A stretch of 64,000 nt of DNA from Proteobacteria bacterium UBA7415 (GTDB taxonomy: Bacteria; Pseudomonadota; Gammaproteobacteria; Arenicellales; Arenicellaceae): NCBI GenBank assembly GCA_002470515.1, contig DKML01000015.1:397240-461239 (forward strand), in the 5' to 3' direction. Below, piece by piece: positions 26,685-34,462 of the stretch (positions are counted from its first letter, which is position 1; every line of letters starts with the position of its first letter). A program made the translations under genes and the position numbers. The notes beneath the pieces were generated by a model. It searched no databases. It saw only the letters and a program-made list of their open reading frames with translations, and was not told where the DNA came from.

Positions 26685-27398
26685 TCAACCGTTGGCGCAA
26701 GCAATAAGCGCGTTCAAGCCACCAGCATCTTTTAGTTCGATGTGCCGGTTTTCAATGTCGATTAAACCGTCGTGTTTAAAGCGTTTAAGTAAGCGGCTGA
26801 CTGTCTCGGGGGTTAGCCCTAGATGGCTGGCTATGTCTTGTCGCGACATGGCTAAATTGAATGAGAGAGCAGAGTAACCTCTAAGTTCATAGCGGGTAGA
26901 AAGGTTGTTTAAAAAGCTGGCAAGTTTTTGTGCGGCCGTATGATCTGCGTTTTCAGCGTTGGCTTTATAAGACTCGTAAATATCTCGACTTAGTAAGCGC
27001 AGTAGTTGTCGTTGTAGGGCCGGAATGCTGGTGCAGAGTTGTGTGAGTTCATCGTAGTCCATACTGCACAACACCGCCGTGTCAAGCGCGATAGTGGTGC
27101 TGGAATAAGTGTCTGGATAGATGCCATCAAGACCTATTAGTTCACCGGGCAAGTGAAAGGCTGTGACATGCTCATTGCCTTGCCCGTCGATACGACTGGA
27201 CTTAAAAGTGCCTGATTTTACAGCGTAGACCTTACTAAACCGCTCGCCTTGTTGGAATATGGCGTCGTTAACCTGTAGCGTTTCGGAAGACTGGATAAGG
27301 TTTTCAAGCAACTCAACATCAGTTTTCGCTATACCTAAGGGCAAGCAAATTTGGCTCATTGCACATTTCGAGCAGGAGTGAAGTTGAGCGTGTTTCAT
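26685..27398 (-). CDS. fnr: FNR-type oxygen-responsive regulator (Crp/Fnr family)
   Basis: A 237-residue Crp-family regulator with the iron-sulfur cysteines of FNR: C9, C12 and C18 at the N-terminus (CSKCAMSQIC) and C111 in the sensory domain. The helix-turn-helix is SRQDIASHLGLTPETVSRLLKRF, including the ETVSR recognition helix that reads TTGAT half sites. It should bind a [4Fe-4S] cluster and act only at low oxygen. It follows hemN by 38 bases on the same strand. The perfect FNR box at 29,100-29,113 suggests that it controls its own operon and the cbb3 oxidase genes. Confidence 0.95.
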   Translation of the reverse strand: MKHAQLHSCSKCAMSQICLPLGIAKTDVELLENLIQSSETLQVNDAIFQQGERFSKVYAVKSGTFKSSRIDGQGNEHVTAFHLPGELIGLDGIYPDTYSSTTIALDTAVLCSMDYDELTQLCTSIPALQRQLLRLLSRDIYESYKANAENADHTAAQKLASFLNNLSTRYELRGYSALSFNLAMSRQDIASHLGLTPETVSRLLKRFKHDGLIDIENRHIELKDAGGLNALIACANG

Positions 27399-27436
27399 AC
27401 AGATATAGGCATATTTGTCTGAAGAAAAAATTGAAG

Positions 27437-29026
27437 TTATAGGGCTTGAGAGAATTTAACCACATTTTCACTTTTTTGGCATGATGGATTAGTGTGTTTC
27501 GATCTAAATGACGGGGAGATATGCGTATTAGTCGCAAGATAGGCATCAAATTGTGAGGCCATCTGCCGGCGGAAATAAGCGCCGAGAGGAGTTATTTTCA
27601 TGCTGTTTGATGATATTTCTACCAGACCATCTTCTATGCATCTTTCTAGGCTCGTGAGTTCGGCTGAAAAATAGTCGGCAAGAGTGACTTTTTCCGAAGC
27701 CTCCACGATATCCCAGGTATTGCGCTGTAGGTCGATCGAATTACGGCACATGATTTCCTGGATGATGTGCGCGCGAAGTACATCGTCATTGTCTAAGGTT
27801 ACGCCCCGAGCTATCGGTAATTGCCCAGCAGCAATCGCCGAATTGTAGTTTGAGAGTTGTGTATGGTTTTGCGCAAATGAGTACTTAAACTGCGAGATTG
27901 CACTGGCGCCTACACCGACTAAGTCTGTGGTCGCGTTGGTGGTATAACCTTGAAAATTTCTTTGCAGCGTATTGTTTTGTAAAGCTTGAGCTAGGCTGTC
28001 CTGGGGCAGTGCAAAGTGATCCATGCCAATGTGTAGATAGCCGGCATTTAGCAAGGTGGTTCGAGTAATCTCAACGATCTCCATACGTTGCTCAACTGAG
28101 GGAATATCTTTGCGATTGATCAACTTCTGAGCCTTAATGCGCTCAGGCAAGTAGGCAAAATTATAAGCCGCAATGCGACTAACGCCTGCGTTAACGACTC
28201 GTTCTAAGGTATGCGCGAAACTCTTACTCGTTTGCAACGGTAGTCCAGTAATTAAGTCTACATTGACTGAGTTGCTCACCTCACTTGCGGCCGCGATAAC
28301 CTCTAAGGTTTTACCTTCGTCTTGCACGCGATTGACGGCACGCTGCACGTTGTCGGCAAAGTCTTGAACCCCAATGCTAAAACGGTTAAAGCCGATATCA
28401 GCCAATTTAACGATGCCATTACCATCGATTGAGCGAGGGTCAATTTCGATTCCAATTTCTAATCGCGATGGAAGATCTAAATGAAACCTGGAGGCAATGC
28501 GCTCTACGATTTCGGCCAATTGCGTCTTGTTTAAAAAGTTCGGTGTTCCGCCACCAAAGTGAATCTGACTGAGCCGGCGGTCATCATCAAAAAGCGTTGA
28601 GCGAAGATCTATTTCATACAGCAAATTGTCAACGTATTGATTCACCTTGTGGTTTCCTTTCTGAGTATTCTCTGCTTGGGTAATTACTTTGTTACAACCG
28701 CAGAAATAGCACAGCGAATGGCAGAAGGGTACATGCACATACAACGACAAATTGCGTGGCATTAGAGTTTCGTTAGAAGATCTTGCCTGTTGCCTATAGT
28801 GATCAGGCGAATATTGCTCAGAAAACTGTGGTGCAGTCGGGTAGGACGTATAGCGCGGAATCGCCGTAACGTAACGTTGTAAAAGTGCTGGTGGTATCTC
28901 TAGGGCCGCGGTGTGCTGATTTTGGTTTAGCGAAGCGGCAACCTCAGTATGGCGCTGCGTATTGATTTGAGAGTCCTTCTCAATATCATTTGGAGGCGGT
29001 GTTGACGGTGTTAACGGTGTTGACAT
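27437..29026 (-). CDS. hemN: Oxygen-independent coproporphyrinogen III oxidase
   Basis: A radical-SAM enzyme of 529 residues. The cluster motif is C102-x3-C106-x2-C109 (FCHSLCYFCGC), followed by FGGGTPNFL and IEIDPRS. It converts coproporphyrinogen III to protoporphyrinogen IX without oxygen, feeding haem to the cbb3 oxidase. HemN is usually about 455-460 residues; here an extra polar N-terminal stretch of about 45 residues (rich in Pro, Thr, Gln, Asn) precedes the usual RYTSYPTAPQF start. No ATG lies between, so the extension seems real unless translation starts at a non-ATG codon. It is divergent from ccoN. Confidence 0.94.
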   Translation of the reverse strand: MSTPLTPSTPPPNDIEKDSQINTQRHTEVAASLNQNQHTAALEIPPALLQRYVTAIPRYTSYPTAPQFSEQYSPDHYRQQARSSNETLMPRNLSLYVHVPFCHSLCYFCGCNKVITQAENTQKGNHKVNQYVDNLLYEIDLRSTLFDDDRRLSQIHFGGGTPNFLNKTQLAEIVERIASRFHLDLPSRLEIGIEIDPRSIDGNGIVKLADIGFNRFSIGVQDFADNVQRAVNRVQDEGKTLEVIAAASEVSNSVNVDLITGLPLQTSKSFAHTLERVVNAGVSRIAAYNFAYLPERIKAQKLINRKDIPSVEQRMEIVEITRTTLLNAGYLHIGMDHFALPQDSLAQALQNNTLQRNFQGYTTNATTDLVGVGASAISQFKYSFAQNHTQLSNYNSAIAAGQLPIARGVTLDNDDVLRAHIIQEIMCRNSIDLQRNTWDIVEASEKVTLADYFSAELTSLERCIEDGLVEISSNSMKITPLGAYFRRQMASQFDAYLATNTHISPSFRSKHTNPSCQKSENVVKFSQAL

Positions 29027-29099
29027 GGTGCTCTGCGACCTATTTTTGGCGAGTATTTTGTTATAGCGGTTAGCTTAATCCTCACGACTCGAAGGTAAA

Positions 29100-29113
29100 T
29101 TGATCTAGATCAA
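29100..29113. promoter_or_regulatory. FNR/Anr box in the hemN-ccoN intergenic region
   Basis: TTGATCTAGATCAA is an exact, fully palindromic match to the FNR consensus TTGAT-N4-ATCAA. It lies 74 bases upstream of hemN and 97 bases upstream of ccoN. On the ccoN side, AATAAT at 29,136-29,141 would place a transcription start near 29,148, about 41.5 bases from the box centre, the classic class II activation distance. The box could serve both directions, and the regulator is encoded at 26,685-27,398. Confidence 0.9.
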
Positions 29114-29210
29114 GTCTTGTATTGTTCATTGCGTAAATAATCCTCTTGAAGCTAAAACCAATCCATCGCCGGTACTTAATGTGGCGTATGAAATAACGAA
29201 CAGGTGACTC

Positions 29211-30662
29211 ATGAGTGAAAGCTTGCAACAACACGGCCCTTATCACGATAAGGTAGTCCGTCAATTTACGTTAGCAACGGTCCTTTGGGGCGTTGTAGGC
29301 ATGTTGGTCGGTTTACTAATTGCTGCTCAACTTGCTTGGCCCGTGCTCAATTTCGACATTCCATGGCTTACTTTCAGCCGCTTACGCCCATTGCATACAA
29401 ATGCGGTGGTTTTTGCATTTGGGGGCAGTGCACTTTTTGCGACCAGTTATTACATTGTTCAGCGCACTTGCCATGCAAGCCTGTTTGCGCCAAAGCTTGC
29501 CGCGTTCACTTTTTGGGGTTGGCAGACAGTCATCGTCTTAGCGGCGATTACTTTGCCAATGGGTTTTACCCAATCTAAGGAATACGCCGAACTTATTTGG
29601 CCTATCGATATTTTGATTACGGTCGTGTGGGTAGCTTACGGAATCGTATTCTTCGGTACGTTAGTGAAGCGAAAGATGCCGCACATTTATGTCGCCAACT
29701 GGTTCTTTGCAGCGTACATCATCACTATTGCTGTGCTACATATTGTCAATAACTTGGCTATTCCAGTTAGTCTCACTGAGTCCTACCCTGTCTTTTCTGG
29801 GTCTGTGGATGCAATGACTCAATGGTGGTATGGGCATAACGCAGTGGGCTTTTTCTTGACGGCGGCATTCTTAGGAATGATGTATTACTTTGTGCCTAAG
29901 CAAGCTAATCGCCCCGTGTACTCGTACCGTTTATCGGTAGTGCATTTTTGGGCGTTGATCTCAATTTACATGTGGGCTGGCCCGCATCACTTACATTACA
30001 CCGCGCTTCCTGATTGGGCTCAGTCTCTGGGCATGGTGTTCTCACTGATTTTGCTGGCACCGTCTTGGGGCGGCATGATCAACGGCATGATGACGCTCTC
30101 CGGTGCATGGCATAAATTACGCGACGATCCTATTTTGAAGTTCATGATCGTGTCGCTGTCATTTTATGGGATGTCGACGTTTGAAGGCCCGATGATGTCA
30201 ATCAAAACGGTTAACGCATTATCGCATTACACCGACTGGACGATTGGTCACGTACATTCTGGCGCCTTGGGATGGGTAGCGTTCATCGTATTCGGGTCGA
30301 TCTACTCGATGCTGCCAAAACTGTACGGTAAAAAAGAGATGTACAGTATTCCACTTATCAATCTGCATTTTTGGGTGAGTACGATAGGCGTTGTGGTTTA
30401 TATCGCCTCTATGTGGATTGCCGGAGTTATGCAGGGTTTGATGTGGCGAGCGGTCAACGACGATGGAGGTCTCAGCTACGCATTTATTGAGAGCATTAAG
30501 ACAACCTACCCATACTATGTAATGCGAGTGGGCGGGGGCTTATTGTTCTTCATCGGCATGCTGATTATGGTCTACAACGTGTACAAAACCATTTCTAAAT
30601 CGGAGTCTCAAGTAAGCCTTGAGGGTTCATCGGTGGCGTCTAGCGCAGGAGTAAGTGCCTAA
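29211..30662 (+). CDS. ccoN: cbb3-type cytochrome c oxidase subunit I
   Basis: A 483-residue polytopic protein with about 12 transmembrane helices, the haem-copper catalytic subunit. Characteristic stretches are [35 protein letters not shown] (copper/haem b3 histidine), [15 protein letters not shown] and [13 protein letters not shown]. It reduces oxygen at high affinity in the inner membrane. It is the first gene of ccoNOQP, and its TAA stop shares a base with the ccoO ATG. An FNR box lies upstream. Confidence 0.97.
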   Translation: MSESLQQHGPYHDKVVRQFTLATVLWGVVGMLVGLLIAAQLAWPVLNFDIPWLTFSRLRPLHTNAVVFAFGGSALFATSYYIVQRTCHASLFAPKLAAFTFWGWQTVIVLAAITLPMGFTQSKEYAELIWPIDILITVVWVAYGIVFFGTLVKRKMPHIYVANWFFAAYIITIAVLHIVNNLAIPVSLTESYPVFSGSVDAMTQWWYGHNAVGFFLTAAFLGMMYYFVPKQANRPVYSYRLSVVHFWALISIYMWAGPHHLHYTALPDWAQSLGMVFSLILLAPSWGGMINGMMTLSGAWHKLRDDPILKFMIVSLSFYGMSTFEGPMMSIKTVNALSHYTDWTIGHVHSGALGWVAFIVFGSIYSMLPKLYGKKEMYSIPLINLHFWVSTIGVVVYIASMWIAGVMQGLMWRAVNDDGGLSYAFIESIKTTYPYYVMRVGGGLLFFIGMLIMVYNVYKTISKSESQVSLEGSSVASSAGVSA

Positions 30663-31276
30663 TGAAACACGAAACTATAGAAAAAAACAGTGCATTGATG
30701 GGTGTGTTAATCGCTCTTGTGATCAGCGTCGCAGGTATCGCGGAGATTGTTCCGTTGATGTTCCAGGCGCAAACTACGCAACCTTCACCCGGTGTCATAC
30801 CGTATCCAGCGGTAGAGTTAGCGGGTCGCGATGTGTATGTTTCCGAGGGCTGTTATAACTGCCACTCGCAAATGATCAGACCTTTCGTGTCTGAAAGTTT
30901 GCGCTATGGTCCACCTTCTTTGGCTGGAGAGTCTGTCTATGACAGGCCCTTTCAATGGGGTTCAAAAAGAACGGGGCCAGACCTTGCTCGAGTCGGTGGA
31001 CGCTATACAGACGAATGGCATCTAGCGCACTTGATAAACCCTCGAGATCTAGTCCCTGAATCTAATATGCCCGGATTTCCCTGGCTGCAAGACAAAGAAG
31101 TCGACGGCGAGTTAATCACGACTAAGATGCGTGCGTTACGTTGGTTGGGCGATCCATATACGGACGAGCAAATTGCCAGTGCAAGCAGCGACGTTGAAGG
31201 TGTGACCGAAATGGATGCCCTTATCGCGTACTTGCAGTTCTTAGGCGTTGCCAACAATGGGAGGGCACAACAATGA
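30662..31276 (+). CDS. ccoO: cbb3-type cytochrome c oxidase subunit II (monohaem)
   Basis: 204 residues with one N-terminal membrane anchor and one haem c site, C64-x2-C67-H68 (EGCYNCHSQMIRP). The GPDLARVGGRY and NPRDLVPESNMPGFPWL stretches are diagnostic, with a methionine axial ligand in ESNMP. It passes electrons from CcoP to CcoN. It overlaps ccoN by one base and ccoQ by four. Confidence 0.97.
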   Translation: MKHETIEKNSALMGVLIALVISVAGIAEIVPLMFQAQTTQPSPGVIPYPAVELAGRDVYVSEGCYNCHSQMIRPFVSESLRYGPPSLAGESVYDRPFQWGSKRTGPDLARVGGRYTDEWHLAHLINPRDLVPESNMPGFPWLQDKEVDGELITTKMRALRWLGDPYTDEQIASASSDVEGVTEMDALIAYLQFLGVANNGRAQQ

Positions 31277-31449
31277 TGACCACAATCAATGGCGTGATGA
31301 CAGGCGTCTTAATAGTAGTGTTCATTGCTATCTGGATTTGGGCTTGGAGCTCTAAAAACAATCAAGCGTTTGATGATCTATCGCATCTACCTTTAGAAGA
31401 CGACCCTTCAGTAAACCCTGGCTCGGCAGGAGAAAAGAATCATGAGTAA
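31273..31449 (+). CDS. ccoQ: cbb3-type cytochrome c oxidase subunit IV (small)
   Basis: A short gene (58 residues) encoding one transmembrane helix near the N-terminus (VMTGVLIVVFIAIWIWAW) followed by a charged tail that includes FDDLSHLPLEDD, the usual CcoQ pattern. It overlaps the ccoO stop by four bases (ATGA) and the ccoP start by eight, so the complete ccoNOQP order is preserved. CcoQ stabilises the complex. Short length and position account for its being easy to miss. Confidence 0.93.
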   Translation: MMTTINGVMTGVLIVVFIAIWIWAWSSKNNQAFDDLSHLPLEDDPSVNPGSAGEKNHE

Positions 31450-32332
31450 TTTTTGGAGTATTTTTGTCATTGTCCTAGTTGTGGGTAATATCCTTGGCAT
31501 GGTGTGGTTACTGTTTTCAACCTCTAAGGGCAGTGATGTTAACGAAGCTGAAACGACTGGGCACGAATGGGATGGCATTAAAGAACTGAACAACCCATTG
31601 CCACGTTGGTGGTTGTGGTTGTTTGTCTTGACCATCGTTTACGCGGTAGGTTACCTCTACTTCTATCCTGGTTTAGGTTCGTATGAGGGTAGTTTAGGTT
31701 GGTCACAAAAAGGCGAGTTCGAACAAGCTATTGTTGAAAATAACGCACGCAAAGCAGAGTTTTACGCCGAATTTAAAGAAATGGACATTCCAGTTCTAGC
31801 CACAAGCGCTAAAGCGATGGAAGCGGCCGAACGATTATTTGGTAATAATTGCTCTACATGTCACGGTTCTGGTGGCGGCGGTGCCAAGGGTTTTCCAAAC
31901 CTTACGGATGACGACTGGTTGTATAACAATGACCCCGCGTCTTTAGTCGCCACGCTTACTAATGGCCGAGCTGGGGTTATGCCGAATTTGAATTTGAGCC
32001 CGTCTGATGTAACTGTGATGGCGTACTATGTGAAGCACCTTGCTGGTGATGAAGTTAGCGAACACGTACAACTTGAAGGTAAGAAACGTTTTGCTACCTG
32101 CGCAGCATGTCATGGCCAAGATGGTACGGGCAATAAGGCATTAGGTGCGCCTAACTTGACGGATAACGTTTGGTTACACGGTAGTCGCATCGCCGATATT
32201 GAAAAAATATTGCGCGAAGGTAAACGGGGCAACATGCCGTCTTTTAAATCAATACTTTCTCAAGATGAGATACGTTTATTGAGTGCATACGTGCTCACGC
32301 TATCTAGCTCAGAAGAAGCGAGCGCAGAGTAA
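31442..32332 (+). CDS. ccoP: cbb3-type cytochrome c oxidase subunit III (dihaem)
   Basis: 296 residues with two N-terminal transmembrane helices (the second around WWLWLFVLTIVYAVGYLYFY) and two haem c sites: C137-x2-C140-H141 (CSTCHG) and C220-x2-C223-H224 (CAACHG). It accepts electrons from soluble or membrane cytochrome c. GHEWDGIKELNNPLPRWW is a signature of the family. Its stop shares one base with the next ATG. Confidence 0.97.
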   Translation: MSNFWSIFVIVLVVGNILGMVWLLFSTSKGSDVNEAETTGHEWDGIKELNNPLPRWWLWLFVLTIVYAVGYLYFYPGLGSYEGSLGWSQKGEFEQAIVENNARKAEFYAEFKEMDIPVLATSAKAMEAAERLFGNNCSTCHGSGGGGAKGFPNLTDDDWLYNNDPASLVATLTNGRAGVMPNLNLSPSDVTVMAYYVKHLAGDEVSEHVQLEGKKRFATCAACHGQDGTGNKALGAPNLTDNVWLHGSRIADIEKILREGKRGNMPSFKSILSQDEIRLLSAYVLTLSSSEEASAE

Positions 32333-32598
32333 TGGAAAAGATGGACCATAAAGCCAATAAATTGATCACGTTAGGAGTGGTTTTATGGGTGTCGTTTTTG
32401 TCAGCGGCGGTAGCGACTATGTTGTTCTTCGCTACTTTTGATCCCGTTGATTTGGGCGACATTGCGACCTTTCCGTTGTCTCTTGACCGGATGGGAGGCT
32501 ACAGCGTGGGCTTTCTGTTGTTTTGGTTGTTATTGGCCGTCAATAGCTTGGCGGTAATTTGGTTGGCGCGGCGCCCCAATGAGCCGCGCGAGCATTAG
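32332..32598 (+). CDS. Small two-helix membrane protein in the cco operon, unknown function
   Basis: 88 residues with two hydrophobic stretches (ITLGVVLWVSFLSAAVATML and GGYSVGFLLFWLLLAVNSLAVIWL, shortened here to their outlines) and an Arg-rich end. Its ATG overlaps the ccoP stop by one base and ccoG starts 14 bases after it, so it is embedded in the oxidase operon with translational coupling. I do not recognise the family. It is not CcoQ, CcoS or CcoH, all of which are accounted for elsewhere. A role in assembly or stability of the oxidase is inferred from position only. Confidence 0.75.
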   Translation: MEKMDHKANKLITLGVVLWVSFLSAAVATMLFFATFDPVDLGDIATFPLSLDRMGGYSVGFLLFWLLLAVNSLAVIWLARRPNEPREH

Positions 32599-32612
32599 GA
32601 TAAAAGCACACC

Positions 32613-34043
32613 ATGACTGATTCGCTCAACAAGATACCCGTGGAAGTTGCTCTGTATGAGAGCAGCGAGAAAATCTACCCACGAGAGACTAAAGGTCGGT
32701 TTCAGCGCTGGCGTATGTTGTGTGTTTACATGCTGTTGGGCTTGTACTACGCATTGCCGTGGGTGCAATGGGGTGATCGCCAAGCAATCTTGTTCGACTT
32801 GCCTGCGCGTAAGTTTCACATTTTCTTTTTAACTTTTTGGCCCCAAGACTTTATTTTTTTGACGCTGCTATTAATCATGGCAGGCCTATTACTGTTCTTC
32901 GCTACCGCTTTAGCGGGTCGAGTGTGGTGTGGGTATGCCTGCCCGCAAACGGTTTGGACTGAAGCCTTTATCTGGATGGAGCGTTGGGTAGAGGGCACTC
33001 GAGCGCAGCAAATGAAATTAACCGCAGCGCCGTGGTCTTTTACTAAAGTACGTAAGCGGGTTACTAAACAGTTCTTGTGGCTGACGTTTTCTTTGTTTAC
33101 GGGCTTAACCTTTGTTGGCTACTTTCAGCCTATCTCGCAATTGTTTGTTGATTTCTTTAGCTGGGAGTTAACCGGTTGGGGACTATTCTGGGTTTTGTTT
33201 TACGGCTTTGCTACTTACGGAAACGCGGGTTTCATGCGCGAACAAGTTTGTAAGTACATGTGCCCCTACGCGCGATTTCAAAGTGCAATGTTTGATGCAG
33301 ATACGCTAATCGTTGCCTATGACGCTGACCGCGGCGAACCGCGAGCCAGAGGCAGTAGACGCAAAGATGAATCGAGCGAGAATAAAGGCGATTGTATTGA
33401 ATGCGGCATCTGCGTGCAGGTCTGCCCAACGGGTATCGATATTCGAGATGGCCTACAATATGAATGTATCGCGTGCGCGGCGTGTATCGATGGCTGCGAC
33501 GAAGTGATGGATAAGGTCGGTCTACCTAGGGGGTTGATCAAGTACAGTACTGATGCTCTGGATAAGGGCAGCGAGAAAACTTTATTACAGACACTAATTC
33601 GCCCTCGCGTAATTATCTACTCAATTCTTTTGTCGGTAATTGCGATAGGATTTGTGACGGCGCTCTCAATGCGTGGAAATTTTTTAGTTGATGTTTTACG
33701 TGATCGCAATGCGTTCTATCGCTATTCGGAACAAGGCGAGATCCAAAACACCTACCAAATCCGAATAATGAATAAGAGCCAAACAACGCAGCTCTATATG
33801 CTTGATATGCGAGGCCTAGAGGGCGCAACGGCGGTATGGACAAAGTCATCCGAGCCAGGTGTCTCTCGAGAAGTTGGCGCTGGCGAGATAGGCGAGTTTT
33901 CGATTACAGTCAGTTTGCCAGAGACGGCAGACTACAAGCGATCACAAACAATAGAATTGCTCTTTAGCGAAACCGTGGGCGACAACGTAGATACGATTGT
34001 TGAGCCGGCTCGTTTTTGGGGTCCCCGTGACGTATCTCGCTGA
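32613..34043 (+). CDS. ccoG: cbb3 oxidase accessory protein CcoG/FixG (copper-handling ferredoxin-like membrane protein)
   Basis: A 476-residue protein with about five transmembrane helices, a conserved CGYACPQTVWTEAF segment, and a cytoplasmic ferredoxin domain with cysteine clusters CIECGICVQVCPTGIDIRDG and CIACAACIDGCDEVM. CcoG family members reduce Cu(II) for delivery to the oxidase. The C-terminal 130 residues form the usual Ig-like FixG domain. It lies 14 bases after the small membrane gene in the same operon. Confidence 0.95.
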   Translation: MTDSLNKIPVEVALYESSEKIYPRETKGRFQRWRMLCVYMLLGLYYALPWVQWGDRQAILFDLPARKFHIFFLTFWPQDFIFLTLLLIMAGLLLFFATALAGRVWCGYACPQTVWTEAFIWMERWVEGTRAQQMKLTAAPWSFTKVRKRVTKQFLWLTFSLFTGLTFVGYFQPISQLFVDFFSWELTGWGLFWVLFYGFATYGNAGFMREQVCKYMCPYARFQSAMFDADTLIVAYDADRGEPRARGSRRKDESSENKGDCIECGICVQVCPTGIDIRDGLQYECIACAACIDGCDEVMDKVGLPRGLIKYSTDALDKGSEKTLLQTLIRPRVIIYSILLSVIAIGFVTALSMRGNFLVDVLRDRNAFYRYSEQGEIQNTYQIRIMNKSQTTQLYMLDMRGLEGATAVWTKSSEPGVSREVGAGEIGEFSITVSLPETADYKRSQTIELLFSETVGDNVDTIVEPARFWGPRDVSR

Positions 34044-34195
34044 GCAGCTACACACATCTATAATCTTTAGACTATTTAGGTCATCATTTCTATTCGTTTA
34101 TTCAGCCAGTCTGGTTAATAAGTCTGTATAGAATATCGGAAGTAGAAAGGAATCAAGAACAATTTAGCGCAGCGTACGTTGCAATAGGATCGAAT

Positions 34196-34369
34196 ATGAA
34201 CCAGCAAGTTGAAACAGAAAAGTGGTATCGCATTCCAATGGTTTGGCTGATGATTGGGCTGCCTATGGTCGCTGTTGTGGCTAGTTTGACTACTGTGGTG
34301 ATTGCCTATAAAAACGCACCTCAAGTTATCTCCGCACCCAGTTCTACCTCCGGTGATTCAAATCACTAA
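34196..34369 (+). CDS. Short FixH/CcoH-like membrane protein
   Basis: A 57-residue frame between ccoG and ccoI, the normal place of fixH/ccoH. It has WYRIPMVWLMIGLPMVAVVA, then a single transmembrane helix ending AYKNAPQVIS, similar to the N-terminal anchor of FixH proteins (which often read PWYRQFWPWFLI). Typical FixH is 140-170 residues; this one ends after the anchor with a short Ser/Thr tail. Either it is a reduced FixH or a different small assembly factor. The start at 34,196 is the first ATG of a consistent frame; no strong ribosome site is visible. Confidence 0.65.
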   Translation: MNQQVETEKWYRIPMVWLMIGLPMVAVVASLTTVVIAYKNAPQVISAPSSTSGDSNH

Positions 34370-34462
34370 TGCAACCTCTATTGCTGGTGAACTCATTTGC
34401 TAAAAGGTTAGAGCACGCTGGGTTTATTAGAGTAAGTGCCTCTACATCTGCGGAGCACACGG

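Noticed and set aside
26593..26877. Plus-strand frame opposite fnr
   Set aside because: It is antisense to the fnr helix-turn-helix region and has no recognisable product.
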